64,000 nt of DNA from assembly GCA_964538085.1 (NCBI GenBank), contig CAZIDF010000003.1, positions 186,001 to 250,000 on the forward strand, in the 5' to 3' direction. The notes beneath the pieces were generated by a model. The model worked only from the letters and a program-made list of their open reading frames with translations, searched no databases and had not been told where the DNA came from. This DNA comes from G020348385 sp964538085 (lineage in GTDB: Bacteria > Acidobacteriota > Aminicenantia > Aminicenantales > Aminicenantaceae). Shown piece after piece: positions 34,044 through 42,213 of the stretch. The translations under genes were made by a program, and so were the position numbers. Each line of letters begins with the position of its first letter. Positions within the stretch are counted from its first letter, which is position 1.

Positions 34044-35417
34044 TCACTCCAATTTAAATTTTTTCTCTTTAAAAACTCTCAGACAGCTGTCAACCACCTC
34101 CGAGTCGTACAACTTTCCCCGGTTTTTAGAAATTTCTTTAAGAGACTCTTCGATGCTGAGCGCAGGACGGTAAGGACGGTGTGTGGCCATTGCCTCGATG
34201 ACATCCGCGACAGCGAGGATTTTTGCTTCCAGGAGAATATCTTTCGCTTTGAGCCCTTGGGGATAGCCGCTTCCGTCGATCCTTTCGTGATGTTGCAGAA
34301 CAATTTTGGCCACAGGCCACGGAAATTCAATAGTTTTCAAAATGTCATGTCCAACCTGGGAATGGGTTTTGATGATGGCATATTCTGCATCCGAGATTTG
34401 TCCGGGCTTACTGAGGATTTCTGCTGGCACATGAATTTTTCCGATATCGTGGAGTTCTCCTGACATCCGTAGCCCTTCGATCTGGTCCTTCGAGAGATTC
34501 ATTTCTTCCCCTATTGAGCATGCCAGTTTTGTCACCCGCCTCTGGTGACCTGCCGTATAGGGATCTCGGATTTCAACGGTGTAGGCGATAGCTCTCACTG
34601 TTCCTTCCATGGCAATTTTCTGCCGCTCGAAGCTTCTTTTGAGTTCTTCTTCTGCCATTTTTCTGGCTGTCACATCGGTAAAGGCCAGCACAACTCCAGT
34701 GATATTGCCGACTTCGTCTTTGATGGGTTCCAATCGAGGATCGATCGGTGTCCTTTTCCCATCTTTGGATACGAGGATAGCCTCGTCGGAAAGGTCAGAT
34801 CCTTCACCTTGGAGTATTTTTTTAACAGAAATCCTCTGCATCTTTCCCGGTTTTTGGTTCATGACTTTAAAAACGTCGCCCAGCGTTCTGTCCAAGGCTT
34901 GATCCAAATTCCAGCCAGTAAGATTCTCAGCGAGGGGATTCATAAATGTGATCGCACCGATCTTGTTCGTCGCGATCACCCCGTCTCCAATGCTTTTGAG
35001 GATGGTGGACAACCAGCGTTCTCTATCCTTCAATTCCATCTGCATTTTGTATTTGTACAGAGCGATCTCGATGGTCGTTTGCAATTCTCTCTCTTCGAAA
35101 GGTTTGATGATATACCCGAACGGTTCGGTTTTTTTGGCCTGTTGGACAGTCGTCGAGTCTGCATAGGCAGTGAGATAGACAATAGGAATGCTGAAATTCG
35201 TGTAAATCTTATCGGCGGCTTGCACACCGGTGATTTCTCCTTGAAGCATCACATCCATCAAGACAATGTCGGGCAAGGTTTCTTGGGCTTTACTGACCGC
35301 AGCTTTTGCATTGGCAACGACTCCTGTCACCTCATATCCGAGACCGACCAGCATGTTGCGAATATCTCGGGCAACTATGCTTTCGTCCTCGACGACTAAA
35401 ATCTTTGTCTTTTTCAT
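34044..35417 (-). CDS. Response regulator with REC, PAS and HD-GYP domains
   Basis: 457 residues. Receiver domain 1-120 (ILVVEDESIVARDIRN; phosphoacceptor in IVLMDVMLQG), a PAS domain about 130-250, then an HD-GYP domain about 265-455 with HDIGKIHVP (HD motif) and HHERIDGSGYPQGL (GYP motif). Such proteins usually hydrolyse cyclic di-GMP. The HD and GYP motifs are intact, so activity is expected. No cognate kinase is adjacent. It stands alone between a small membrane protein and a zinc-ribbon gene. Confidence 0.93.
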   Translation of the reverse strand: MKKTKILVVEDESIVARDIRNMLVGLGYEVTGVVANAKAAVSKAQETLPDIVLMDVMLQGEITGVQAADKIYTNFSIPIVYLTAYADSTTVQQAKKTEPFGYIIKPFEERELQTTIEIALYKYKMQMELKDRERWLSTILKSIGDGVIATNKIGAITFMNPLAENLTGWNLDQALDRTLGDVFKVMNQKPGKMQRISVKKILQGEGSDLSDEAILVSKDGKRTPIDPRLEPIKDEVGNITGVVLAFTDVTARKMAEEELKRSFERQKIAMEGTVRAIAYTVEIRDPYTAGHQRRVTKLACSIGEEMNLSKDQIEGLRMSGELHDIGKIHVPAEILSKPGQISDAEYAIIKTHSQVGHDILKTIEFPWPVAKIVLQHHERIDGSGYPQGLKAKDILLEAKILAVADVIEAMATHRPYRPALSIEESLKEISKNRGKLYDSEVVDSCLRVFKEKKFKLE

Positions 35418-35585
35418 GGTCTAGGTGATCGGCTTGCTTTGAGATGGCGGTATACAACCTGGCCTTTTTCTCATGGAAGATAATTCTGAACGATACCTGG
35501 GATTTAGACAATCCCTTCTCCGGGTGATTTAAGAGGTGATATTTGTTTTGCTTTTATAGCCTTTTGGGGTGATAAAAAAATATAT

Positions 35586-35831
35586 TTATAATCGCGGATC
35601 GATCTTGCCCGGTCCACCGCAGTCCGGCGTGTAACACGAGACGTTGAGAAACTCGCATTTTTCCTTGCATCCAGGGCATATGTCAGGAGGCATTGCTGCC
35701 GTATGGAGGAAGCCGCAATGGCTGCATTTCCAAAAAGTCAGGCCGCATTCGGGGCAGATATCTCCGGTAAATTTTCCTTCTGCTGAATAACCGCAGTGAG
35801 CGCACTCGAATTTTTCCTGTTTTTTATCCAT
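35586..35831 (-). CDS. Small zinc-ribbon/rubredoxin-like protein
   Basis: 81 residues with twelve cysteines, eight of them in two rubredoxin-like pairs: CAHCGYSAEG with CPECG, then CSHCGFLH with CPGCKEKC, and a final CYTPDCGG. Each ribbon could bind Fe or Zn. Similar small proteins occur in anaerobes near oxidative stress genes, but no function is established. A strong promoter precedes it. Confidence 0.75.
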   Translation of the reverse strand: MDKKQEKFECAHCGYSAEGKFTGDICPECGLTFWKCSHCGFLHTAAMPPDICPGCKEKCEFLNVSCYTPDCGGPGKIDPRL

Positions 35832-35863
35832 TTTCTTTTCCTTTCAAGCTAAGAACTTGAAAA

Positions 35864-35892
35864 AAAATATCAAACACTTTGTAAGTTGTCAA
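35864..35892 (-). promoter_or_regulatory. Promoter of the zinc-ribbon gene
   Basis: Minus strand TTGACA (35892-35887), 17 bp, TATTTT (35869-35864), about 33 nt before the ATG. The 35832-36156 gap holds this, tRNA-Val and the rplU promoter. Confidence 0.72.
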
Positions 35893-35920
35893 TAATAATT
35901 ATATTTTGAGAAAGTTTATA

Positions 35921-35995
35921 TGGTGGGCGGTACTGGATTCGAACCAGTGACACCCGGCTTGTAAGACCGGTACTCTACCGCTGAGCTAACCGCCC
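35921..35995 (-). tRNA. tRNA-Val (anticodon TAC)
   Basis: On the minus strand GGGCGGT pairs with ACCGCCC; D arm GCTC/GAG; anticodon stem CCGGT/GCCGG with loop CTTACAA; T arm ACTGG/CCAGT with TTCGAAT. CCA is encoded (35923-35921). Confidence 0.94.
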
Positions 35996-36024
35996 GTGTT
36001 GGATGACAGCATGTGGCTTTAAAT

Positions 36025-36053
36025 AACTTAGAAAAACCCGGGCTTTTTGTCAA
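36025..36053 (-). promoter_or_regulatory. Promoter of tRNA-Val
   Basis: Minus strand TTGACA (36053-36048), 17 bp, TAAGTT (36030-36025), 29 nt before the tRNA 5' end. The -10 is only a partial match. Confidence 0.6.
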
Positions 36054-36071
36054 GCAACCGGCTCAACCCCA

Positions 36072-36100
36072 TTGACAGAAGAATAGCCATATGCTACATT
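36072..36100 (+). promoter_or_regulatory. Promoter of the rplU-rpmA-obgE operon
   Basis: TTGACA (36072-36077), 17 bp, TACATT (36095-36100), leaving a leader of about 50 nt before rplU. No L21-leader RNA motif was recognised. Confidence 0.68.
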
Positions 36101-36156
36101 TAAACATCTTTTTTATTCTTAGATAAAAAATTTATTACGGATATAAAGGGAAAAAA

Positions 36157-36795
36157 ATGTTTGCTGTGATTAAAACTGGCGGAAAACAGTTCCGAGTTCA
36201 AGAGGGAGACCTATTAGATGTCGAAAAACTCGATCTGGAAGAAGGGAAAAAGGTCACCTTTGATCATGTTCTTCTGATAGAGGACGACAAAAACACTCTT
36301 ATCGGGACTCCGGTTGTCGAGAAAGCTCAGGTTGTCGGCGAAGTTGTGGGAAACTTCAAGGACAAGAAAGTCCTTGTATTCAAGAAAAAAAAGCGAAAAC
36401 AATACCGTAAAACGGCAGGGCATCGACAGATGTTAACCCGCGTCAAGATCGAGAAGATCCTCACGGGTATAGAAGCTCCTGCAAAGAAAAAGCCAGAGCA
36501 AAAGAAACTTAAACCAGAAGAGGAACTGAAAAAACTGGAGGCTGAGGTCGTTAAGAAGAGATCCGTGGAGAAGAGAGAAGAGCCAAAAGCGGCTGAACCT
36601 GAAAAACCGGTAAAAAAAGCGGAAACCAAAACAACCGAAGCGATAAAAGCCGAGCCTAAAAAGGCCAAGCCCTCCAAACCAAAAACAGAACCCGCCAAAC
36701 CGGCGGCCCCCAAAAAGAAAAAGACAGCAGATAAGCCAACTGTAAAGAAAACGGCTGCTAAAGCAAAAAAAACGACCTCGAAGAAGGAGAAATAG
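36157..36795 (+). CDS. rplU: 50S ribosomal protein L21 with long Lys/Ala/Pro-rich C-terminal tail
   Basis: 212 residues, twice the usual length of about 103. Residues 1-105 are a normal L21 (MFAVIKTGGKQFRVQEGD, KKRKQYRKTAGHRQ). Residues 106-212 are a low-complexity tail rich in K, A, P, E and T that resembles histone H1 C-termini. L21 binds 23S rRNA in the large subunit; the tail is likely disordered and RNA-binding. rpmA begins 2 nt after its stop. The frame is open throughout and codon use looks like its neighbours, so the tail is genuine coding sequence. Confidence 0.95.
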   Translation: MFAVIKTGGKQFRVQEGDLLDVEKLDLEEGKKVTFDHVLLIEDDKNTLIGTPVVEKAQVVGEVVGNFKDKKVLVFKKKKRKQYRKTAGHRQMLTRVKIEKILTGIEAPAKKKPEQKKLKPEEELKKLEAEVVKKRSVEKREEPKAAEPEKPVKKAETKTTEAIKAEPKKAKPSKPKTEPAKPAAPKKKKTADKPTVKKTAAKAKKTTSKKEK

Positions 36796-36796
36796 G

Positions 36797-37051
36797 ATGG
36801 CTCATAAAAAATCGGGTGGAAGTGCGAAGAACGGCAGAGAAAGCCATTCCAAAAGGCTGGGCGTCAAACGTCACGATGGCCAGTTTGTCCAGGCAGGCTC
36901 GATCTTGATCCGGCAGAGAGGCACTCCCTTCAATCCCGGAAAGAACGTGGGAAGAGGCAAAGACGACACGCTTTTTGCTCTGGCAACAGGCAAAGTTCTT
37001 TTCGAAACCCGGGGGAAGAAAAAGAAATTTGTTTCTGTCCTACCTTCTTAG
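36797..37051 (+). CDS. rpmA: 50S ribosomal protein L27
   Basis: 84 residues. It starts MAHKKSGGSAKNGRESHSKRLGVKRHDGQ, the classical L27 N-terminus that reaches the peptidyl transferase centre. No N-terminal leader peptide for cleavage, as found in Firmicutes, is present. Its position after rplU and before obgE is the conserved bacterial order. Confidence 0.97.
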   Translation: MAHKKSGGSAKNGRESHSKRLGVKRHDGQFVQAGSILIRQRGTPFNPGKNVGRGKDDTLFALATGKVLFETRGKKKKFVSVLPS

Positions 37052-37072
37052 GGGGTTCTGACTCCGTATAAC

Positions 37073-38101
37073 ATGTTCGTTGACCAGGTCAATGTTATCT
37101 TTCGTGCTGGTCATGGTGGCCATGGTTGTCTAAGCTTTCGAAGGGAAAGGGGGGTGCCGAGAGGAGGCCCGGACGGAGGTCACGGTGGAAATGGGGGGAG
37201 CATTTTCCTTCTTTCGGATAAAGACCTGAGCACTCTGGCCTACTTCAGATTTCATCCGATAACCAAGGCGAAAAAAGGAAATCATGGAGAGGGAAGCAAT
37301 CGCCGGGGAAAAAACGGGATAGACGTGATCCTGAAAGTGCCGGTGGGGACGATCGTTAGAGAAAAAAATACAGAGAAATTTTTATTCGATTTTGTCCAGG
37401 ACAAACAGAAATTTCTTGTAGCCGAGGGCGGAAAAGGAGGGAGGGGAAACGCATCCTTTGCCACCTCAACGAGACAGACGCCAAAGTTTCGCGAAGAGGG
37501 AAAACCTGGAGAGGAAAAAGAGCTGACTTTAGAGCTCAAGCTCATTGCCGATGTGGGACTCATAGGATTCCCGAATGTCGGTAAATCCACACTTATTTCG
37601 AGGATTTCTGCGGCCAAACCTGTGATCGCTGATTACCCTTTCACGACACTTGTTCCCAATCTCGGGGTTGTCGATATCGATGAATTTCGAAGTTTTGTGG
37701 TAGCCGATGTTCCGGGACTGATCGAAGGCGCTCATCTTGGACAGGGATTGGGAATAAAATTCTTGAGACATGTGCAAAGAACCAGGATATTGGTGCATTT
37801 GGTCGATGTATCCCCTTATACCCAACGGGATCCTGTTCAAGATTATTTGACGATAATGGAAGAAGTCGAGGCGTTCGATGCCAGTTTGGTCAAAAAACCT
37901 CAGATTCTTGTGGCTAACAAGATAGATCTTGTGGGTGAAGAAAAACCGAGGTTGGAAAAAATCGAGACGCTGGCGCGAAAGCACGGCCTTCCTTTTTTTG
38001 CGATATCCGCTCTCAGAAGGGAAGGAATAAAGGAGTTGATCATGGGCATGGCCAAAGAATTGGACGCCCAGAGCGTTTTTTCGAAAAATCATGAATCATG
38101 A
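37073..38101 (+). CDS. obgE: GTPase ObgE/CgtA
   Basis: 342 residues. The glycine-rich Obg fold is at 1-158 (GHGGHGCLSFRRERGVPRGGPDGG), followed by the G domain: GFPNVGKSTLI (G1), DYPFTTL (G2), DVPGLIEGA (G3), ANKIDL (G4) and SALRREG (G5). It acts in 50S assembly and the stringent response. The C-terminal OCT domain of some Obg proteins is absent. The stop overlaps the nadD start (ATGA). Confidence 0.96.
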   Translation: MFVDQVNVIFRAGHGGHGCLSFRRERGVPRGGPDGGHGGNGGSIFLLSDKDLSTLAYFRFHPITKAKKGNHGEGSNRRGKNGIDVILKVPVGTIVREKNTEKFLFDFVQDKQKFLVAEGGKGGRGNASFATSTRQTPKFREEGKPGEEKELTLELKLIADVGLIGFPNVGKSTLISRISAAKPVIADYPFTTLVPNLGVVDIDEFRSFVVADVPGLIEGAHLGQGLGIKFLRHVQRTRILVHLVDVSPYTQRDPVQDYLTIMEEVEAFDASLVKKPQILVANKIDLVGEEKPRLEKIETLARKHGLPFFAISALRREGIKELIMGMAKELDAQSVFSKNHES

Positions 38102-38754
38102 ATAAAGAAAGAATCGGGATTTTTGGAGGAACATTCAATCCCATACACAGGGGCCATGTCAAAGCGGCTTTGGAAGTTCAAGAAATATTCTCGCTGGATA
38201 AGATTTTGTTGATCCCTTCTTATATCCCTCCCCATAAAGGAGCTCCCGATGTCGCCCCTGCGTCTCACCGGCTGCGGATGGTCGAACTAGCCTTGACTCC
38301 CTATCCTCTCATCGTTCCTTCTTCTATCGAGATCGATGCCAAGGGCAAATCCTATTCCATCCTGACCCTGGCTAAACTAAAAAAACAATATCCCGATTCT
38401 TCGATGTTTTTTATTTTAGGAGTGGACGCATTTTTAGAGATCGATACTTGGCGAGATTATGAGAAACTCCTCGATCAGTGTCATTTCATCGTTATCAGCC
38501 GTCCAGGGTTCGACCTTGAGGATGCCAAAGATGTTCTGAGAGGCAGTTACAAGGAGAGGATGGTCCAGGATTTCGACTCTGTCAAGCTTGACAAAGTTAT
38601 TCTGCACAGCTACAAAATATTTCTGCTTTCTATTCCGGCATTGGACATCGCCTCCAAAGACATCAGAAGAAAAGTGAAATTGGGAAAATCCATAACCGAT
38701 CTTGTGGCTGAACCCGTGCAAGAATACATTTCATCGAATAAGCTTTATCTGTGA
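38098..38754 (+). CDS. nadD: Nicotinate-nucleotide adenylyltransferase
   Basis: 218 residues. The nucleotidyltransferase motif FGGTFNPIHRGHVKAAL is at the N-terminus and ISSKY-like ASKDIRRKVKLGKSI near the end. It makes nicotinic acid adenine dinucleotide from NaMN and ATP in NAD synthesis; nadE and a companion amidase are encoded at 42214-43864. It overlaps obgE by 4 nt and abuts rsfS. Confidence 0.95.
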   Translation: MNKERIGIFGGTFNPIHRGHVKAALEVQEIFSLDKILLIPSYIPPHKGAPDVAPASHRLRMVELALTPYPLIVPSSIEIDAKGKSYSILTLAKLKKQYPDSSMFFILGVDAFLEIDTWRDYEKLLDQCHFIVISRPGFDLEDAKDVLRGSYKERMVQDFDSVKLDKVILHSYKIFLLSIPALDIASKDIRRKVKLGKSITDLVAEPVQEYISSNKLYL

Positions 38755-39131
38755 GGGAAATGAGTAAAGAAATACCGAAAAAATTGGATAAAAGAAGTCT
38801 CGATAAACATGTGAGGATGTCTGTCAACGCAAGCCGGGAAAAAAAGGCAGAAGATATTGTGGTTTTAGATCTGCGAGAGATATCCTCTTTCACAGACTTC
38901 TTTGTTATCATGCAAGGAAATTCTAAGAGGCAAAACTTGGCCATCTATGAAAGTATAGAACAAGAATTGAAGGGAGAAAACATATATCCCTTGAGTATCG
39001 AAGGCCGGAAAAATGCAGAGTGGATCCTTATGGATTATGGGCATTTTATCATCCATATTTTTTCAAAAGAAGCCAGAGAGTACTATTATTTGGAAAAACT
39101 TTGGGGTGATGCTCCCAGGTCGGTTTACTAG
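38751..39131 (+). CDS. rsfS: Ribosomal silencing factor RsfS/YbeB
   Basis: 126 residues from a GTG overlapping nadD by 4 nt; an ATG three codons later (38760) is equally possible. Conserved features are DIVVLDLREISSFTDFFVIMQGNSKRQ and EWILMDYGHFIIHIFSKEAREYYYLEKLWGDAP. It binds L14 and blocks subunit joining during starvation. The obgE-nadD-rsfS order is typical. Confidence 0.95.
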   Translation: MREMSKEIPKKLDKRSLDKHVRMSVNASREKKAEDIVVLDLREISSFTDFFVIMQGNSKRQNLAIYESIEQELKGENIYPLSIEGRKNAEWILMDYGHFIIHIFSKEAREYYYLEKLWGDAPRSVY

Positions 39132-39153
39132 CCCTCTTTTTTTAAAATAAATA

Positions 39154-39182
39154 TTGACTTTTTCCTGTCGAATCATTATTTT
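39154..39182 (+). promoter_or_regulatory. Promoter before rlmH
   Basis: TTGACT (39154-39159), 17 bp, TATTTT (39177-39182). Transcription would start about 34 nt before the rlmH ATG. Confidence 0.6.
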
Positions 39183-39221
39183 TATGAACAATTTAAAGGA
39201 AAATACGATGAGGTTTTTTGG

Positions 39222-39689
39222 ATGCAACTAAAAATCTTGTGGCCGGGAAAAACCCGGAACCGGTCCCTGAAAGAACTGCAGGATTTGTATCTTAAGAAAA
39301 TAAACAAGCTGGAAAGTTGTGAAGTGATCGAAACTAAGGAGGCTCGCGGATTGCCAGAACGGGCGGAAAATAAAATTTTGACTAAAGAAGCCCAGGGGCT
39401 TGAAAAACACCTTAAAGATGATTATATTGTCTGTTTGTTCGATAAAGGAAAAGAAATGAATTCTCGGGAATTTGCTTATTTTTTAGAAGAGAAAGGGTCA
39501 AATTCTACGCGCCCTATAACGTTTATCGCCGGTGGATTTTTGGGTTTGGCTGATGAAATCCTGAAAAAAGCCCATTTTTTATTATCCTTATCCAAGATGA
39601 CGCTTTCCCACGAATTGACTCGAGTCGTTCTCCTTGAACAAATTTATCGCGCTCTAGCCATTAAGCATGGAAGACAGTATGCTAAATAG
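39222..39689 (+). CDS. rlmH: 23S rRNA (pseudouridine1915-N3)-methyltransferase RlmH
   Basis: 155 residues, the family length. SPOUT-fold motifs are present: ALDxRGK-like CLFDKGKEMNSREFAYFL, TFIAGGFLGLADEI, and LSLSKMTLSHELTRVVLLEQIYRALAIKHGRQYAK at the C-terminus, which forms the SAM knot. It methylates pseudouridine 1915 of 23S rRNA. The dksA-like gene follows 9 nt later. Confidence 0.95.
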   Translation: MQLKILWPGKTRNRSLKELQDLYLKKINKLESCEVIETKEARGLPERAENKILTKEAQGLEKHLKDDYIVCLFDKGKEMNSREFAYFLEEKGSNSTRPITFIAGGFLGLADEILKKAHFLLSLSKMTLSHELTRVVLLEQIYRALAIKHGRQYAK

Positions 39690-39698
39690 GGGGAAAAA

Positions 39699-40055
39699 TT
39701 GACCAAAAAAGAGAAAGAGAAGTATCAAAAGAAACTTTTAAAGAGAAAGAGTGAGATTCTTGACGTCCTCAATGACGTCTATAATGATACGAAGGAAGTG
39801 GAAAATGCAGGGATCGCCATGGACATGGCTGATCAAGCGGAGAGTTCTTACACAAAGGAATTCCTGTTGAGTCTCTCGGACACAGAGCGAAAAGAGTTGC
39901 AGAAGATAGATGAGGCATTGGGTCGGATAAAAAAGGGCGATTATGGTGTTTGCCAGATGTGTGGAGTTACGATCAACAAAAAAAGATTGGATGCCGTACC
40001 CTGGGCCTCCTATTGTATCGCTTGTCAACAGAAAACCGAGGAAGAGTCTCTTTGA
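39699..40055 (+). CDS. DksA/TraR family zinc-finger protein
   Basis: 118 residues from a TTG codon with GGGGG upstream. An N-terminal coiled coil (1-75) is followed by the C4 zinc finger CQMCGVTINKKRLDAVPWASYCIAC. The coiled-coil tip sequence AMDMADQAESSYTKE resembles the DksA DxxDxA tip. Such proteins act on RNA polymerase secondary channel or, in related groups, remain uncharacterised. Its stop overlaps the comF TTG. Confidence 0.88.
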   Translation: MTKKEKEKYQKKLLKRKSEILDVLNDVYNDTKEVENAGIAMDMADQAESSYTKEFLLSLSDTERKELQKIDEALGRIKKGDYGVCQMCGVTINKKRLDAVPWASYCIACQQKTEEESL

Positions 40056-40795
40056 GGCTTTTTTTTCGAAAAAATATCGAATATTATCTAAAACTGGCCG
40101 AAATCATATTTTTTCCCTCCGTATGTGAACTGTGTTCTCGTCTACTCGAGATTCCCGGTGAACGTATTGTCTGCCGTTCCTGTTTTCAGAGACTGAAGCC
40201 CTTCCTAAATTCTTTCTGTCTTTGCTGCGGGAAATTTTTCGACGATTCAGCAGAGCCTCATTTTTGCCGGCAATGCTTGATGCAAAGACCAGTTTTCTCA
40301 GTTCACCGTTCTTGTGGCCCCTATTCTGGAATTTTGAAGGATATCATCATTCTTTTCAAATACCGCGGTTATTGTGTGTTGGGAAAAGATCTGGCCACAT
40401 TTATCTTGGATACTTTAGGAAGGGAGGAATCCTTGTGGTGGGGTGTGGATAGCATTATTCCCGTCCCTCTTTCTCCGCAAAAGGAGAAACAGAGAGGCTA
40501 CAATCAGGCTTCCCTCCTTGCCAAGGAATTAGGGACGCAAAAAAATATTGAACTTCTCGTGGGTCGATTGATTAAGGTAAAAACGACCCCTTCGCAGACA
40601 TCGCTCGAGGCAGCGGACCGGCGCAAAAATCTTAAAGGCGCATTTAAAATTGCCTATGATCGAGGGATTAATGGAAAGACCGTTCTTATGGTTGATGATG
40701 TTTACACAACCGGTTCTACCCTCCAGGAATGCAGCAGAGTGCTGTTGAAAGCAGGTGCATTGGAGGTGAGGGCTCTTACGATCGCCAGAGCATGA
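40052..40795 (+). CDS. ComF-family phosphoribosyltransferase-like protein
   Basis: 247 residues from the TTG at 40052 that overlaps the dksA-like stop; upstream extensions re-read that gene. The N-terminal zinc ribbon (CELC, CRSC, CLCC, CRQC) is followed by a PRTase domain with VPLSPQKEKQRGYNQASLLAKEL and the PRPP loop VLMVDDVYTTGSTL. ComF proteins are needed for natural transformation in some bacteria. A hairpin serving hsp20 from the other strand follows. Confidence 0.9.
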   Translation: MRLFFRKNIEYYLKLAEIIFFPSVCELCSRLLEIPGERIVCRSCFQRLKPFLNSFCLCCGKFFDDSAEPHFCRQCLMQRPVFSVHRSCGPYSGILKDIIILFKYRGYCVLGKDLATFILDTLGREESLWWGVDSIIPVPLSPQKEKQRGYNQASLLAKELGTQKNIELLVGRLIKVKTTPSQTSLEAADRRKNLKGAFKIAYDRGINGKTVLMVDDVYTTGSTLQECSRVLLKAGALEVRALTIARA

Positions 40796-40812
40796 AATAT
40801 TTCCGCTGAATA

Positions 40813-40853
40813 CAAAAAGCGCCTGGATCAATGATCGATTGATCGCAGGCGCT
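40813..40853 (-). terminator. Intrinsic terminator of hsp20
   Basis: A long stem pairs 40818-40832 with 40839-40853 (AGCGCCTG and ATCAAT arms with small mismatches). On the minus strand it is followed by TTTTTGTA. It lies 30 nt after the hsp20 stop and also ends the convergent comF region. Confidence 0.78.
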
Positions 40854-40882
40854 CGATTCAGAAAAGTTCGAGGTGTTATTTT

Positions 40883-41353
40883 TTAGCTTTTTTTTTCGGT
40901 TTTCTTCTGAGCAGTTTGAACTTTCACTGTTTTGGGCTTGAGCTCATGTTTTTTGGGCATGGTGATCCTCAGCACTCCGTTATCATGTTCGGCCTTGATT
41001 TTTTCCTGGTCGATATTTCTTGGAATGGAGAATGATCTGTAAAAGGATCCATAGGAACGTTCGATCCGGTGGTAGTTTTCCTCGCTTGTTTCCTTTTCGA
41101 AATTCCTCTCTCCCTTCAGGGTGAGTGTGTTATCCTCGATCTTTATCTCGATGTTATTCTCATCCACACCAGGAACCTCTGCAGTAAGGACAAGAGAATT
41201 CTCGTTTTCGTAGATATCGACGGTAGGTGTCCACGTGCTGGAGATCATGTCCTTATCTTCGCCTCTTGATATGACTGCATCCTCGAAGAGACGGTTCATC
41301 TTCTCCCTCAGAGTGATTATGTCTCTGAAAGGATCCCATCTGATTATTGCCAT
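40883..41353 (-). CDS. Small heat-shock protein, Hsp20/alpha-crystallin family
   Basis: 156 residues. N-terminal RWDPFRDIITLREKMNRLFED, a central alpha-crystallin domain with TAEVPGVDENNIEIKIEDNTLTLKGER and the ending GVLRITMPKKHELKPKTVKVQ. The C-terminal tail (AQKKTEKKS) is basic and lacks the IxI motif except KTVKVQ. It is an ATP-independent chaperone. The promoter carries overlapping repeats likely to be the operator. Confidence 0.94.
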   Translation of the reverse strand: MAIIRWDPFRDIITLREKMNRLFEDAVISRGEDKDMISSTWTPTVDIYENENSLVLTAEVPGVDENNIEIKIEDNTLTLKGERNFEKETSEENYHRIERSYGSFYRSFSIPRNIDQEKIKAEHDNGVLRITMPKKHELKPKTVKVQTAQKKTEKKS

Positions 41354-41364
41354 TTTATACCTCC

Positions 41365-41414
41365 AAAATATCTTAGTGTATGTATAATATAATATCTTAG
41401 TGAGATATTGTCAA
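41365..41414 (-). promoter_or_regulatory. hsp20 promoter with repeated operator
   Basis: Minus strand TTGACA (41414-41409), 17 bp, TATATT (41391-41386). The spacer itself is an inverted repeat, ATATCT-N5-AGATAT. A direct repeat (plus strand ATATCTTAGTG) occurs at 41368-41378 and 41392-41402, 24 bp apart. It is not CIRCE or HAIR, so a different heat-shock repressor site is possible. Confidence 0.72.
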
Positions 41415-41480
41415 GTATTTTTTTTAGAAAATCAAAATTTTTTTCGCTTTTTTTGGGAATATGGTATGAGATACGACTTG

Positions 41481-42200
41481 TCAGATCTGCGCAGATTTTT
41501 TCGGTCTTCCTTCGACCAAAAGTGTCACTTCTCCCTTTATGAGATTTTTTCTCAGGCTGTTCAGCAATTCTGTCGGATTCCCTCGAATAAACTCTTCATA
41601 CACTTTTGTCAATTCTCGTGCGATAACAACTCTTCTATCACCAAGGGTTTCCTTGATGAGGGTCAGGAAGTCGAAAAGTTTTCTGGAGGGTAAATAAAAT
41701 ATCAAGGTGGCTGTCTCTGTTTTCACGGATTCGAGTAATTTTTTTGCCGCTTCTTTTTTTGGGGGCGGAAAACTCAAAAAAAGAAATTTATGTGTTGGCA
41801 ATCCGGCAGCAGATAGGGCAGCGGTGATGGCAGAGGGACCGGGCACAGGAATGACATTGATTCCTTGAGCTAAGGCTTCTCTGATCAAAGGATAGCCTGG
41901 ATCTGCAATTCCTGGGGTGCCGGCATCGGAGACCAAGGCCACATCTTTTCCCTCTAAAAGAAAGCCGATTATCTTCGCAATTTTTTTTTGCTCTTGGGGA
42001 TGAAAGTAGCTCAGCAGCTTTTTGGTGATATTGTATTTATTTAAAATTTTAACCGTTTGTCGTGTGTCCTCGCATGCGACGATAAATGATTCTTGAAGCA
42101 CTCTCAAAGCCCTGAGTGAAATATCTTCGAGGTTGCCGATGGGAGTGGCCACGATAAACAGTTTGCCATCTTTTTTTTGATTCGGTTTTTCCCCCGGCAT
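41481..42200 (-). CDS. rsmI: 16S rRNA (cytidine1402-2'-O)-methyltransferase
   Basis: 239 residues. The tetrapyrrole-methylase-fold protein carries LFIVATPIGNLEDISLRALRVLQ, ACEDTRQTVKIL, ALVSDAGTPGIADPGYPLIR and VIPVPGPSAITAALSAAGLPT, all RsmI signatures. It methylates C1402 in the decoding centre. It is 13 nt downstream of nadE on the same strand. It lacks the longer C-terminal domain of E. coli RsmI. Confidence 0.95.
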   Translation of the reverse strand: MPGEKPNQKKDGKLFIVATPIGNLEDISLRALRVLQESFIVACEDTRQTVKILNKYNITKKLLSYFHPQEQKKIAKIIGFLLEGKDVALVSDAGTPGIADPGYPLIREALAQGINVIPVPGPSAITAALSAAGLPTHKFLFLSFPPPKKEAAKKLLESVKTETATLIFYLPSRKLFDFLTLIKETLGDRRVVIARELTKVYEEFIRGNPTELLNSLRKNLIKGEVTLLVEGRPKKSAQI

Positions 42201-42213
42201 GATCTATCCCAGT

